Positions 7,805 to 16,854 of a stretch of DNA of 64,000 nucleotides are shown one piece after another; position 1 is the stretch's first letter; every line of letters starts with the position of its first letter. The notes below the pieces were generated by a model. The model was not told where the DNA came from, ran no database searches, and saw nothing but the letters and a program-made list of their open reading frames with translations. Origin of the DNA: Streptomonospora sp. PA3 (lineage in GTDB: Bacteria > Actinomycetota > Actinomycetes > Streptosporangiales > Streptosporangiaceae); NCBI RefSeq assembly GCF_009728995.1, contig NZ_VTZW01000019.1:347918-411917 (forward strand). The letters are read 5' to 3'. The position numbers were made by a program, and so were the translations under genes.

Positions 7805-8794
7805 TCAGTCCTCGGCCAGCCAGCCGGTCATGATGCCCATGACGTCGTCGTGGGAATGGCCCTCGATCTCATAGCGGGCCGTGGTCCTCAGCAGGTCGCC
7901 GCGCTCGACGCGGCCCAGGTCGCCGCTGCAGGGCGGCATGTCGGAGATCTGGCCGTGGCCGTTCAGGTCGACGAACTCGGGCGAGCCGCCTTCCTCGGCC
8001 TCGATGCGGCACAGCCGCGAGTGCTCGGAGATGTTGTCGGTCCAGATGGAGTGGCCCGCGTGGTGCAGGTGCCCCCGCATGTGCACGAGGTCCCCGGAGA
8101 GGTCGGACCTCCAGTAGCGGGACTCCTCGCTGGCGCCTTCGGGGGCGTCGTACTCGCTGCCGAAGCAGCCGCCGACGTCCAGCCAGAGCGGCGTGAGCGG
8201 GGTGATGCCGGCGTCCGCGCCGGCTGCCGTGTGGGAGAACTCGATCTCGATGTAGACCGTCTGCTCCTCGGGGGCCATGTTCATCAGGTCGTAGTTCAGG
8301 TACCACCGCTCTCCGGCGCCGACTTCAAGCCCGTACCCGTCCGGGAAGTCGCTGGCGACGCGTTCGTTGCCGGAGGAGAAGATCCGCTGGGACCCGGGGC
8401 ACACGGCGTCGTCCTCGGTCGAGTCGAACAGCACGAAGTGGTGCATCATCGCGCCTTCGTCGACGTTGGCGTCGGTACCGTCGGCGTAGGTCAGGTTCGG
8501 GGCGAATCCCGTGATGAAGCAGTCCTCACACGGCTTCTCCGCGTTCAGCGCGATGCCGCTCTCCTGACCGTGGCCGCCGTGCCCGTCCTCGGAGTCGCCG
8601 CTGCCGGCGGCGGGAAGGGTGTAGGGCCCGTATCGGACGGTGGTGGTCTCCTCCTGGGCCGACGCCCGGACCTCGGCCGAATCGGATTGCGTGGTTTGCG
8701 CGTCGGCGGACGCGGGGTCGGAATTCTGCACGGCCGTCATCGAACCGACCGCCAATGCGATCGCGGCGGCGGACGCCAGTCTTCGCAGGAACAC
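7805..8794 (-). CDS. Secreted His-rich protein, SURNod19-like
   Basis: A 329-aa exported protein. The GTG at 8794 is preceded by GGAGGA and begins a signal peptide (VFLRRLASAAAIALAVG, cleavage near ASA at about residue 30). The mature part has RYGPYTLPAAG, a CEDC pair (Cys89, Cys92) with ITGFAPNLTYADG, a double-His motif MMHHFVLF (His118-119) and the cluster HMRGHLHHAGHSI (His238-248). This order of motifs matches bacterial relatives of the plant stress-upregulated Nod19 domain, and the paired His sites recall the two-copper fold of type II ascorbate-dependent monooxygenases. Metal binding is therefore plausible but inferred; no oxidoreductase activity is shown. An earlier start at 8839 would add 15 residues ahead of the signal peptide. 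Confidence 0.7.
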   Translation of the reverse strand: MFLRRLASAAAIALAVGSMTAVQNSDPASADAQTTQSDSAEVRASAQEETTTVRYGPYTLPAAGSGDSEDGHGGHGQESGIALNAEKPCEDCFITGFAPNLTYADGTDANVDEGAMMHHFVLFDSTEDDAVCPGSQRIFSSGNERVASDFPDGYGLEVGAGERWYLNYDLMNMAPEEQTVYIEIEFSHTAAGADAGITPLTPLWLDVGGCFGSEYDAPEGASEESRYWRSDLSGDLVHMRGHLHHAGHSIWTDNISEHSRLCRIEAEEGGSPEFVDLNGHGQISDMPPCSGDLGRVERGDLLRTTARYEIEGHSHDDVMGIMTGWLAED

Positions 8795-9596
8795 GGTTCC
8801 TCCTCTGCTCGGGGGATTTTCGGCAGGCGCGGAGCACAATGCTTCGGCGCCTCGAGCACACCGAAGAAACGGATCGGAACGGCGAACCCGAAAAGCGCGC
8901 AGGCTGCCGCCTCCCGATTCACCGCCGCTGTGAACTCCGTCGCGCGCTTCCGCGCCGCGTCACGGCCGACCACTCCGCAACCGGCCCGGCCTGGCCCTAC
9001 GATCCAGGTCACCTGTTACGACGCCGTTGTCCGCGCATATCGCATTCCGGTTCTCCCATGAGCCGGACGAATGCGCTCTCCCTTTCCCGAAGCCCCCGCA
9101 CGGGGACTTCCCTGAAGAATGGCGCGCACGTTCGACCGGCGTCAACACGCGGCGGGGCGCGAAAAACACGCATAGTTTCCGCGAGCCGGTGACCAGGATT
9201 ATTCACGGCCATTCACGCCCACCGGCGCGGCAGAACAGGTGGTATCCCCGATCCGTGCTTGGAACCGATCGGGCCGGGCTGTGCTCCGCACCTCGCCCGG
9301 GGAACCGCCGGCCCCGCCGCCCACGGCGGCGCGCCCCGATCACACGGGCGGGTGGGAGACGGCTCCGGCGGAGATTCGGCCGTGCACCCACGCGTGTCCC
9401 GGCCCAGGGCGGGACGGGCGGTCGCCCGGTTCGGTCCTCCAGCGCGGCCCGCATCGGCCCGCGGAACTCGTCGTCGGAGCCCCCTTCCGCGTCCTCTGGG
9501 CGCAACCGCCCGGGTCGTCACCACCACGAGCACACGGCCGGCCGCGGGCCCGCCGCACTCAGCGACCCCGGCGGCTCTCCGCGAGAACACGACGAC
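8795..9596. other. Gene-poor region upstream of the SURNod19-like gene
   Basis: About 800 bases without a gene that I can support. Several frames stay open because of the high GC content, but none has a ribosome binding site, family similarity or sensible composition, and one plus-strand frame reads through the tRNA. The promoter of the minus-strand secreted-protein gene must lie at its left end. An untranslated RNA cannot be excluded. Confidence 0.4.
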
Positions 9597-9624
9597 GCCC
9601 CCGGCCTATGCGCAGGCCGGGGGC
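9597..9624. terminator. Bidirectional terminator hairpin next to tRNA-Val
   Basis: GCCCCCGGCCT and AGGCCGGGGGC are exact reverse complements around ATGCGC. On the plus strand a GTTTTG tail follows. It lies 22 bases beyond the 3' end of the minus-strand tRNA, so it probably ends that transcript, although the T-run is on the opposite side. Confidence 0.65.
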
Positions 9625-9645
9625 GTTTTGCATGTTCGTGGAGGG

Positions 9646-9718
9646 TGGGCGCGAGAGGACTCGAACCTCCGACCACCCGCTTGTAAGGCGGGGGCTCTGC
9701 CAACTGAGCTACACGCCC
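9646..9718 (-). tRNA. tRNA-Val (anticodon TAC)
   Basis: A complete 73-nt cloverleaf on the minus strand. The acceptor stem GGGCGTG pairs with CGCGCCC (one G-T pair). The D arm is GCTC...GAGC, the anticodon stem CCCGC/GCGGG encloses loop CTTACAA giving anticodon TAC, and the T arm contains GGTTCGAGTCC. Discriminator A; CCA is not encoded. It reads GTA, a rare valine codon in such a GC-rich genome, with wobble potential. Confidence 0.95.
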
Positions 9719-9794
9719 GGATGGGTGTCGATCCGGTGACAGGGAAATGGTACCGGGTCCGCGGGGCGGTACGGGCGGGCGAAGGGCGGGCGCC

Positions 9795-10256
9795 TCAGGG
9801 GAGTTCGGCGAGGGCCTTGCGGTAGTCGTCGACGTCGCGGGGTTCGGAGATGGGGTTGACGACCTTCCAGCGCACGATGCCCTGCATGTCGATGACGAAG
9901 GTGGCGCGCACCGCGACGCCGCGGGTCTCGTCGAAGGCGCCGTAGGCCCGGGCGGTCTCGCCGTGCGGCCAGAAGTCCGAGAGCAAAGGGAAGTCCAGCT
10001 CCTCCTGCTCGGCCCAGACGCGGTGGGCGAACATGGAGTCGACCGAGACCGTCAGCAGCTGGACGCGGTCGTTGACGAGGTCGCCGGCCGCCTCGCGCAG
10101 TGCGGCCAACTCGGTTCGGCAGACCCCCGAGAAGGCCAGCGGGTAGAAGACCAGGACCACGTTCCTGCGGCCGGTGAAGTCGGCCAGTCGCACGGTCTGG
10201 CCGTGCTGGTCGGCCAACTCGAATCCAGGCGCGGCCTGGCCGGGCTCGATCGGCAT
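9795..10256 (-). CDS. ahpE: One-Cys peroxiredoxin, AhpE-like
   Basis: A 153-aa thiol peroxidase. The peroxidatic site FYPLAFSGVCRTEL has Cys46, preceded by the conserved P and aliphatic strand, and a distal Arg lies in RGVAVRATFVID. It is the only cysteine in the protein, which fits the 1-Cys AhpE group rather than BCP/PrxQ enzymes with a resolving Cys. AhpE reduces hydroperoxides and peroxynitrite in the cytoplasm and is recycled by low-molecular-weight thiols (mycothiol) or mycoredoxin. The gene follows the DUF3052 gene on the same strand, the arrangement also known from Mycobacterium (Rv2239c-Rv2238c). A stable hairpin lies between the two genes. Confidence 0.9.
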   Translation of the reverse strand: MPIEPGQAAPGFELADQHGQTVRLADFTGRRNVVLVFYPLAFSGVCRTELAALREAAGDLVNDRVQLLTVSVDSMFAHRVWAEQEELDFPLLSDFWPHGETARAYGAFDETRGVAVRATFVIDMQGIVRWKVVNPISEPRDVDDYRKALAELP

Positions 10257-10288
10257 CGGTCCCCTCCTGCGAGCGTGCGGGCACGGGT

Positions 10289-10322
10289 GCGTGCCGCCCG
10301 CCGCTGCCGGCGGACGGCACGC
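10289..10322 (-). terminator. Hairpin between DUF3052 gene and ahpE
   Basis: GCGTGCCG...CGGCACGC plus an inner CCGCCG/CGGCGG form a long stem 60 bases after the DUF3052 stop and about 30 bases before the ahpE start. It could be a terminator or partial attenuator, allowing ahpE to have its own promoter. Confidence 0.45.
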
Positions 10323-10382
10323 CCGCGGGTCACCCTATGGCAATCCGCTCCGCAGACCGCCCCGGCCGGGGACGGGACCTGC

Positions 10383-10814
10383 TCAGCGCTGCACCTTCGG
10401 CGCGACGAGCCGGGTCCCCGACCAGTTCGCACCCGCGCTCACCGCGCTGGTCTGCGACAGTCCGGCCGTGGTGGCGGCCTCGGCGACCTCGCTCGGCGAG
10501 ACGTGGCCCTCGCGGCCGGGCTTGGGGGTCAGCACCAGGATGATGCCCCCGCCCTCGACCGCACCGAGAACGTCCACCAGGACGTCGGTGAGGTCGTCCT
10601 CCTCGTCGCTGCGCCACCACAGCAGCGCGGCGTCGACGACGCCGTCGTAATCCTCGTCGACCAACTCCTCGCCGGTACGCTCGGCGATCGAGGCGCGCAG
10701 TTCCTCGTCCACGTCGTCGTCGAACAAGAATTCCTGCACCACCTGACCCGGTTTGAACCCGAGTCGATCGGCCAGGCCACGTTCGCTTTGTGCCTGGCCC
10801 GCGGTCGCGCTCAC
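10383..10814 (-). CDS. DUF3052 family protein
   Basis: A 143-aa acidic protein of a family found almost only in actinobacteria. It starts VSATAGQAQSERGLADRLGF, followed by KPGQVVQEFLFDDDVDEELR, a second acidic segment YDGVVDAALLWWRSDEEDDL, and a Gly-rich GGGIILVLTPKPGREGHVSPSE strand-turn. GTG at 10814 is chosen because GGAGGAGG lies six bases upstream. The biochemical role is unknown; conserved position beside ahpE suggests a link to redox defence, which is inference. Confidence 0.88.
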   Translation of the reverse strand: MSATAGQAQSERGLADRLGFKPGQVVQEFLFDDDVDEELRASIAERTGEELVDEDYDGVVDAALLWWRSDEEDDLTDVLVDVLGAVEGGGIILVLTPKPGREGHVSPSEVAEAATTAGLSQTSAVSAGANWSGTRLVAPKVQR

Positions 10815-10996
10815 GAAAGTCCTCCTCCACAAGTTCTGCTCTTCGCGCCGATCCCGCTCCTGTGCCGGCGGGTCGACCGTGCGCGGTCCCGTATCACCGG
10901 GGCGACCCCGCTGTTGAGGGCTAAGTTCACACGCTGGGGACCTGATCCGTCAACGCGCCTGCGCCCTGAGGTGTACTGCACTTACCATCCTGGCCG

Positions 10997-11410
10997 CTAT
11001 CCCGCGCCCGTCAAGAACGAGAGGCGGACTTGCCTGCTCGGATTGTCGACGTTGGTGTCCACGAGGGCGATGGACTGCCAGGTTCCCAGCTCAAGGCGGC
11101 CGCCGACCACGGGTACCGTGGCGTGGGGCGGGATGAGGGCCGGTATCACGTGGTCCCGCCCGTGGCCGGGCGAGCCGTGCCGGTGCCGCCACCGGTCGTC
11201 CTTGGGCACCAGGTCGCCCAGCAGGGCGAGCAGGTCCTCGTCGGACCCCGCTCCCAACTCCATGACGGTCACGCCTGCCGTGGCGTGCGGCACGAAGACG
11301 TTCAGCAGGCCGTCGCCGCCGCTCTCGGACACGAAGTCCCGGCACATGCCGGTGATATCGGTTATGCTCTCCGACCCGCCGGTCCGCAGGTCGAGAAGTT
11401 TCGTCCGCAT
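10997..11410 (-). CDS. YjbQ / UPF0047 family protein
   Basis: A 137-aa protein with the family's conserved core: LLNVFVPHATAGVTVMELG (residues about 42-60), a second His-rich stretch around RHRHGSPGHGRDHVIPALI and the C-terminal LGTWQSIALVDTNV with LSFLTG. YjbQ proteins form small trimers with a putative metal site made of these His residues; E. coli YjbQ was reported to have weak thiamine-phosphate synthase activity, but the true role is unknown. The start is uncertain: ATG at 11410 has no strong ribosome binding site, and a GTG 18 bases upstream is possible. Divergent from the PhoD-like gene. Confidence 0.88.
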   Translation of the reverse strand: MRTKLLDLRTGGSESITDITGMCRDFVSESGGDGLLNVFVPHATAGVTVMELGAGSDEDLLALLGDLVPKDDRWRHRHGSPGHGRDHVIPALIPPHATVPVVGGRLELGTWQSIALVDTNVDNPSRQVRLSFLTGAG

Positions 11411-11563
11411 GCGGCAACGCGTACCCACTAAGCACCCCGCTTCAACCTCCACAGGCGCCGCATCGGTGGTGACGGCCGGGCCCGGCAGGGCCATACTCGG
11501 GTGCGGAAGGTCGGCGCGTTCCCTGCGCCGAAATCCCTGCAGACGTCGACGGAAGGGGGGCCC

Positions 11564-13498
11564 GTGGGCATCGGCCTGCGCCTCGGCCCGCTGCTGAGGC
11601 ACGTGACCGACACGACGGCTACCATCTGGGTCGAGACCGGGGCGCCGTGCACGGTCACGGTCGCCGCGGCCGGCGGGCACACCGCCAGCGCCCGCACGTT
11701 CACCGTGCACGGGCACCACTACGCGCTGTGCGACCTGCGCGGCCTGCCCCCCGGTGCCGTCCTGCCCTACGAGGTGCGCCTCGACGGCGAGACGGTCTGG
11801 CCGCAAGCGGACTCGCCCCGGCCGCCGAGCACGGTGCACACCCTCGACACCGCGGCCCCCGCCCGGATCCTCTTCGGCTCCTGCCACACCGCCACCGACC
11901 ACTCCCGAGCGGCCGTCCTGCGCTACGGCGTGGACATGCTGCGCGCCTATGCGCTGCGCCTGGCCGCCGCCCGCAGCTCCTCGCCGGCCGCCGGCGCCGC
12001 GCCGGCGGCCGCCCAGGAGGGCGAACCCTCGCTGCTTCTGCTCATCGGCGACCAGGTCTACGCCGACGAACTCCAGCCCGGCATGAAGGAGTTCCTCGCG
12101 CGGCGGCGCGCGCACACCCGCGCGCAGGGAACCGGGCACGCCCCGCCCGACGACGAGGTCGTCTCCTTCGACGAGTACGCCGAGCTGTACCGCCAGGCGT
12201 GGTCGGATCCGGACATCCGCTGGCTGCTGTCCACGGTGCCCACCCTCATGCTGTTCGACGACCACGACATCCGCGACGACTGGAACACCTCGGGCACCTG
12301 GCGCGCCCAGATGGCGCGCAATCCGTGGTGGCGGCCCCGCATCACCTCCGGACTCGGCGCCTACTGGATCTACCAGCACCTGGGCAACCTCTCGCCCGAG
12401 CACCGTGCGGCCGATCCGGTCTTCGCCGAGGTGGTCCGGGCGGGCTCCGCCGGGGAGGCGTCCCCGGGCGCCTACCCGGCCGATCCGGCCCCGGCGGCCG
12501 CATCCGACGGCCCCGGCGGGCGGGCGCCCCAGGGCGCCGACGCGGCGGGCGGGGTCCGCCAGGAGGTGCCCGCCGGCGGCTCCACCGCCGAAGGCGTCCT
12601 CGGCCGGCCGCACGGCGGGCCGGTGCCCGCCGAGGCCGGCGACGCCGCGACCGTCGTCGACGCGTTCGCCTGGCGCGCCCACCAGGAGGCCGACAGCTAC
12701 CGGTGGAGCTTCCGCTTCGACATCGGCCGCACCCGGCTGCTGATGGTCGACACCCGCTGCGGCCGCGTCGTCGACGACGACACCCGGCGCAGCATGCTCG
12801 ACCCCCAAGGCGCGGCGTGGCTGGACGACCAGCTCACCGGCGACGTCGACCACCTGGTCGTGGCCAGCACGCTGCCGTTCCTGATGCCTGCGGGCGTGCA
12901 CCACCTGGAGGCCTGGAACGAGGCCGTGTGCGCCGGTGCCTGGGGCAAGGCGCTGCGCGGCCCCGGCGAGAAGATCCGCCAGGAGGTCGACCTGGAGCAC
13001 TGGGCGGCCTTCCAGTCCTCGTTCCGCTCCCTCGCCGACTCCGTGCTGCGGGTGGCCGCCGGCGAGCGCGGCGCGCCGCCCGCCAGCGTGCTGTTCCTTG
13101 GCGGCGACGTCCACTTCTCCTACCTGGCGCGGGCGCGCGGCGCCGGCTCCGCGCCAGGCGGGGGCACCCGCATCGCCCAGCTGGTGTGCTCGCCCACGTG
13201 CAACTGGATGCCGCCAATGCTGCGCCGGGCGACCTGGCTGAGCGCCCGCGGCGTCACCGGGGCGATCGGCGCGCTGCTGGCGCGTGCCGCGGGCGTGCCC
13301 GCGCCCCCGCTGCGCTGGCGCCTGGAGGGCGGCCCCTGGTACGACAACTCGCTGGCCATGCTGGTGCTTGAGGGGCGCAGCGCCGAGGTCGTCTGGTCGC
13401 ACTCGCCCGTGGTCAAGCGCGCCGTGCAGCGGCTCACCCCCAACGAGTCGCCGCGCCCGAGCGTCCGCGAGCTCGCGCGCCACACGCTCGCCCCCTGA
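11564..13498 (+). CDS. PhoD-like metallophosphatase family protein
   Basis: A 644-aa protein of the alkaline phosphatase D-type calcineurin-like group. A beta-rich N-terminal region (GLRLGPLLRHVTDTTATIWVE to about residue 100) precedes the phosphatase core: FGSCHTATDHS, LLIGDQVYADELQ, LMLFDDHDIRDDW and LFLGGDVHFSYLARA supply the metal-binding Asp/His residues. Unlike secreted PhoD it has no signal peptide, so it probably acts in the cytoplasm. A low-complexity Gly/Pro/Ala insert of about 75 residues (about 12430-12660) interrupts the core. GTG at 11564 follows GGAAGGGGGG; an upstream GTG at 11501 is possible. Substrate unknown. Confidence 0.85.
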   Translation: MGIGLRLGPLLRHVTDTTATIWVETGAPCTVTVAAAGGHTASARTFTVHGHHYALCDLRGLPPGAVLPYEVRLDGETVWPQADSPRPPSTVHTLDTAAPARILFGSCHTATDHSRAAVLRYGVDMLRAYALRLAAARSSSPAAGAAPAAAQEGEPSLLLLIGDQVYADELQPGMKEFLARRRAHTRAQGTGHAPPDDEVVSFDEYAELYRQAWSDPDIRWLLSTVPTLMLFDDHDIRDDWNTSGTWRAQMARNPWWRPRITSGLGAYWIYQHLGNLSPEHRAADPVFAEVVRAGSAGEASPGAYPADPAPAAASDGPGGRAPQGADAAGGVRQEVPAGGSTAEGVLGRPHGGPVPAEAGDAATVVDAFAWRAHQEADSYRWSFRFDIGRTRLLMVDTRCGRVVDDDTRRSMLDPQGAAWLDDQLTGDVDHLVVASTLPFLMPAGVHHLEAWNEAVCAGAWGKALRGPGEKIRQEVDLEHWAAFQSSFRSLADSVLRVAAGERGAPPASVLFLGGDVHFSYLARARGAGSAPGGGTRIAQLVCSPTCNWMPPMLRRATWLSARGVTGAIGALLARAAGVPAPPLRWRLEGGPWYDNSLAMLVLEGRSAEVVWSHSPVVKRAVQRLTPNESPRPSVRELARHTLAP

Positions 13499-13507
13499 CG
13501 CCCGGCG

Positions 13508-14326
13508 TCAGGGCACCTGGTAGGCGGCGTCGCGGGCGTCGGTGACGGCCATGTGACCGGGGGCGTGCGCGATGGCGAACTCCGGGGCCGAGGCCATGAC
13601 CGCCGCCTGCGGCGTCACCCCGCACGCCCAGAACACCGGCACCTCGCCGGGGCGCACCTCGACCGGGTCGCCGAAGTCGGGAGCGCCCAGGTCGGCGATG
13701 CCCAGTGCCGCCGGATCGCCCACATGCACCGGGGCGCCGTGCACCGAGGGGTAGCGCGCGGTGATGCGCACCGCGTCGGCCACCCGCTGGGCCGGGATGG
13801 GCCGCATCGACACCACCAGCGGCCCCGACAGCCGCCCGGCGGGCCTACACGCGCGATCGGTCCGGTACATCGCGACGTTGCCGCCGGCCTCGATGTGGCG
13901 GATGGGGATTCCGGCCTCCAGCATCGGGGTCTCGAAGGTGAAGCTGCACCCGATCAGGAACGCCACGAGGTCCTCGCGCCAGTGGTCGGCGGCGTCGGTC
14001 GTCTCGGCGACGAGCCGGCCGTGCTCGTAGACCCGGTAGGCGGGCAGGTCGGTGCGCAGGTCGCCGGCGAAGACCGGCGCCGAGACCTCCCCGGGGTCGG
14101 TGGCCTCCAGCACGGGGCAGGACTTGGGGTTGCGCTGGGCGAACAGCAGGAAGTCGAAGGCCGTATCGCGCGGCAGGGCGATGAGGTTGGCCTGGGCGTA
14201 TCCCGCGCAAAAGCCGGCCGTGGGCGTGCGCAGCCCCGAGCGGAACAGCGCGCGGGCCTGCGTCGGCGTCAGCCGCGCGGGGTCCTGTGGGGCGGCGGAG
14301 CCGCCGACATCGGGTGCATCGGCCAT
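13508..14326 (-). CDS. DUF1445 (YcsI / D-glutamate cyclase-like) putative hydro-lyase
   Basis: A 272-aa protein, last gene of the 5-oxoproline operon. Signature segments are [57 protein letters not shown] and [13 protein letters not shown], all characteristic of the YcsI/DUF1445 family. The mammalian relative interconverts D-glutamate and 5-oxo-D-proline; in Bacillus ycsI sits in the kip (pxp) operon, as this gene does. A role feeding or draining 5-oxoproline is therefore likely but inferred. ATG at 14326 has GGAGG seven bases upstream; an upstream ATG at 14401 overlaps the pxpC stop as ATGA and would add 25 Pro-rich residues. Converges with the PhoD-like gene. Confidence 0.88.
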   Translation of the reverse strand: MADAPDVGGSAAPQDPARLTPTQARALFRSGLRTPTAGFCAGYAQANLIALPRDTAFDFLLFAQRNPKSCPVLEATDPGEVSAPVFAGDLRTDLPAYRVYEHGRLVAETTDAADHWREDLVAFLIGCSFTFETPMLEAGIPIRHIEAGGNVAMYRTDRACRPAGRLSGPLVVSMRPIPAQRVADAVRITARYPSVHGAPVHVGDPAALGIADLGAPDFGDPVEVRPGEVPVFWACGVTPQAAVMASAPEFAIAHAPGHMAVTDARDAAYQVP

Positions 14327-14397
14327 GGCAGGGCCTCCAGGTGCTTTCGGGGGCGGGTCCGCGGCCGACGCCGGGCCGCCCGGAGGAGTCGAGGGAG

Positions 14398-15252
14398 TCA
14401 TAGGCGAAACCGCAGCCGCGTGCCCGGCCGGGCCTGGGCGGCTCGGGAGACGTCGGCGGAGACGACGACCGCGATCACCGGATACCCGCCCGTCACGGGA
14501 TGGTCGGCCAGGAACAGCACCGGCCGCCCCTCGGGCGGGACCTGCAGCGACCCGGGGACCATCCCCTCGCTGGGCAGTTCTCCGCCCCGGCGCCGGGACA
14601 GCGCCGGGCCCCGCAGCCGCGCCCCGACCCTGTCGCTGCGGGAGGTGACCTCATAGGCCGAACCCAGCAGGACGCCCAGCGCGGACTCGGTGAACCAGTC
14701 GTCGCGCGGCCCCGGCACGATCCGCAGGTCCAGCTCCTCTGCCGGAAACGGGCGCGCGGGCACCCAGTCGACCGCGGGCAGCGCGCGCGGCGGCGGGCCG
14801 ATCGGCAGCACGGTCCCCGGTTCCGGGCGCGGCGGTCCGAGGCCGGCCAGGGTGTCGGTACTGCGCGAGCCCAGGACCGGCGCGACGTCCAGGCCGCCGC
14901 GCACCGCGACGTAGCTGCGCAGCCCGGCGAACGGTGTGCCCAGGCGCAGTTCCGCGCCGTCGGGCAGGTGCAGGACGGTGTCGGTTGCGGCTCCCCGGCC
15001 GTCGACGGTGACGGGGCAGGGCGCTCCGGTGACGGTCGCCGTCACCGGGCCGCGCGCCCGCAGCACGAGCCCGCCCATCGTCACCTCCAGCGCGGACGCG
15101 CCTTCGGGATTGGCCAGCAGCCGGTTGGCCAGCGCGTATGAGGCCCTGTCGGCGGCCCCGGAGGGGCCCACCCCCAACGCCGCGTGCCCGCGCCGGCCGC
15201 CGTCCTGCACGGTGGTCAGCGCCCCGGTGCGCACCACTTCAACTGCCGGCAT
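14398..15252 (-). CDS. pxpC: 5-oxoprolinase subunit C (biotin-dependent carboxyltransferase-like)
   Basis: A 284-aa protein with the PxpC/KipA start ([30 protein letters not shown]), the central [22 protein letters not shown] and the late [33 protein letters not shown]. With PxpA and PxpB it forms the ATP-dependent prokaryotic 5-oxoprolinase that opens L-5-oxoproline (pyroglutamate) to L-glutamate. It overlaps the end of pxpB by 14 bases, indicating coupling. Confidence 0.93.
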   Translation of the reverse strand: MPAVEVVRTGALTTVQDGGRRGHAALGVGPSGAADRASYALANRLLANPEGASALEVTMGGLVLRARGPVTATVTGAPCPVTVDGRGAATDTVLHLPDGAELRLGTPFAGLRSYVAVRGGLDVAPVLGSRSTDTLAGLGPPRPEPGTVLPIGPPPRALPAVDWVPARPFPAEELDLRIVPGPRDDWFTESALGVLLGSAYEVTSRSDRVGARLRGPALSRRRGGELPSEGMVPGSLQVPPEGRPVLFLADHPVTGGYPVIAVVVSADVSRAAQARPGTRLRFRL

Positions 15253-15943
15253 CGGCGCGGGGGCCTCCTTCGCTCCGTGCGTTTCGCCCGCCGTCCTCGG
15301 CTGCGGACGGGCCGCTGCGCCGCCGCGGCGCCGGCGGTTCCTCCCGGAAGCGCACCTTGACGCCCGGGCGCAGCAGCGCGGGCGGGTCGCGGTCCAGATC
15401 CCAGGTCACCAGCTCGGTGCTGCCCAGGAGCCGCCAGCCGCCCGGTGAGGCGCGCGGGTAGATCCCGGTGAACTCCCCCGCCAGCGCGACCGCGCCGGGC
15501 GGGACGCGGGGGCGCGCCTCGCTGCGGCGGGGCACGTGCAGCCGGGCGTCGTCGCTCACCAGGTAGCCGAACCCGGGGGCGAAGCCGCAGAACGCGACGG
15601 TCCACGCGGCCGCGGTGTGGGCGTCGACGACCTCCCGCTCGCTGAGCCCGGTCAGCGCCGCGATGTCGGCGAGGTCCTCCCCGTCGTACTGGACGGGCAC
15701 CTCCAACTCGCCCGCGGCGGCCCGCGTGCCGCGCCGCGGCCGCAGCCGGCCCACCGCCGCGGCCACCGCGCCGGCGTCCCCGCCGTCGGGGTCCAGGCGC
15801 AGCAGCACGGTGCGGGCCGCGGGCACGATGTCGGTGACGCCCGCGGGCGGCTGCTCGGCCAGGGCGGCCTGCAGCGCCAGCGCCTCGTCGAGGTCGGCGA
15901 CCTCCACCAGTACGCCGGAGTCGGCGCATCTCAGCACGCGCAC
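15239..15943 (-). CDS. pxpB: 5-oxoprolinase subunit B (allophanate hydrolase subunit 1-like)
   Basis: A 234-aa protein with the PxpB/KipI core: EVPVQYDGEDLADIAALTG, then TVAFCGFAPGFGYL, LHVPRRSEARPRVPPGAVALAG and TGIYPRASPGGWRLLG. The Cys-Gly-Phe-x-Pro-Gly-Phe stretch is the family hallmark. It works as a complex with PxpC and PxpA. The C-terminus is extended by about 25 Arg/Gly-rich residues that overlap the start of pxpC and are unlikely to be structured. Confidence 0.93.
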   Translation of the reverse strand: MRVLRCADSGVLVEVADLDEALALQAALAEQPPAGVTDIVPAARTVLLRLDPDGGDAGAVAAAVGRLRPRRGTRAAAGELEVPVQYDGEDLADIAALTGLSEREVVDAHTAAAWTVAFCGFAPGFGYLVSDDARLHVPRRSEARPRVPPGAVALAGEFTGIYPRASPGGWRLLGSTELVTWDLDRDPPALLRPGVKVRFREEPPAPRRRSGPSAAEDGGRNARSEGGPRADAGS

Positions 15944-15971
15944 GCCGCGCCCCCTCCCGCCACAGCCGGCT

Positions 15972-16742
15972 TCACTGCCCGGGTTGGGTGAACGGGGACA
16001 GTTCGACGCCCGCCTCGCTCAGCCGCCCGGCGACGGTGCGGGCGATCTCCACCGCGCCGGGGCTGTCGCCGTGCACGCACAGCGACTCGGCCTGGATGCG
16101 CACGGGCGTGCCGTCGATCGCGGCGACGGGCTCGCCGCGCACCATGTCCAGGCACCGGCGGGCGATCTCGTCGGCGTCGTCGAGCACCGCGCCCGGCTGC
16201 CGCCGCGGGACCAGGGTGCCCTCGGGGGTGTAGGCGCGGTCGGCGAAGGCCTCGCGGACCGTGCGCAGCCCGGCCTGTTCGGCGCGGCGCAGCCACACCG
16301 AGCCGGGCAGCCCCAGAACAGGCAGCGAGGGGTCGTAGACCGCCACCGCCTCGGCGACGGCCGCGGCCTGGTCCTCGTGGTGCACGATGGCGTTGTAGAG
16401 GGCGCCGTGCGGCTTGACGTAGCGGACCCGCTCCCCCGCCGCGTGCGCCATGGCCTCCAGCGCGCCGATCTGGTAAAGCACGTCGTCGGTCAGCTCGGCG
16501 GGCGGCATGTCGATGAACCGGCGGCCGAATCCGGCCAGGTCGCGGTAGCCGACCTGGGCGCCGATGGCCACGCCCCGCTCCGCCGCGCCCGCACACGTCC
16601 TGCGCAGCACCGTGGGGTCACCCGCGTGGAACCCGCAGGCCACGTTGGCGCTGGTGACGATGGACAGCAGCGCCGCGTCGTCGCCGAGGCGCCAGTTGCC
16701 GAAGCTCTCGCCCAGATCCGAGTTGAGATCGATGCGCACCAC
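15972..16742 (-). CDS. pxpA: 5-oxoprolinase subunit A (LamB/YcsF family)
   Basis: A 256-aa protein. The start [17 protein letters not shown] is the typical YcsF N-terminus with metal-binding Asp residues, followed by [13 protein letters not shown] and [12 protein letters not shown]. PxpA is the subunit that hydrolyses the activated lactam. GTG at 16742 is preceded by AGAGGAA; 20 extra codons upstream are not family-like. It lies 28 bases before pxpB in the same operon. Confidence 0.93.
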   Translation of the reverse strand: MVRIDLNSDLGESFGNWRLGDDAALLSIVTSANVACGFHAGDPTVLRRTCAGAAERGVAIGAQVGYRDLAGFGRRFIDMPPAELTDDVLYQIGALEAMAHAAGERVRYVKPHGALYNAIVHHEDQAAAVAEAVAVYDPSLPVLGLPGSVWLRRAEQAGLRTVREAFADRAYTPEGTLVPRRQPGAVLDDADEIARRCLDMVRGEPVAAIDGTPVRIQAESLCVHGDSPGAVEIARTVAGRLSEAGVELSPFTQPGQ

Positions 16743-16854
16743 TGATCCCGTTCCTCTCGTGCCGTGCGGCAGGCTCCCTCCTGCCGCAGAGATACCCCGC
16801 ACGTCCCCGCTGCCCGCCGGCGCGGCTCAGCAGACCGGGCCGGCGGGCCGGGCG

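Noticed and set aside
9027..9686. A plus-strand open frame reading into the tRNA region
   Set aside because: Its end is the complement of tRNA-Val; composition is Arg/Pro-rich and no family is recognisable.
11000..13483. A minus-strand frame extending yjbQ by hundreds of residues across the PhoD-like gene
   Set aside because: Only the last 137 residues match the YjbQ family; the remainder is antisense to the phosphatase.
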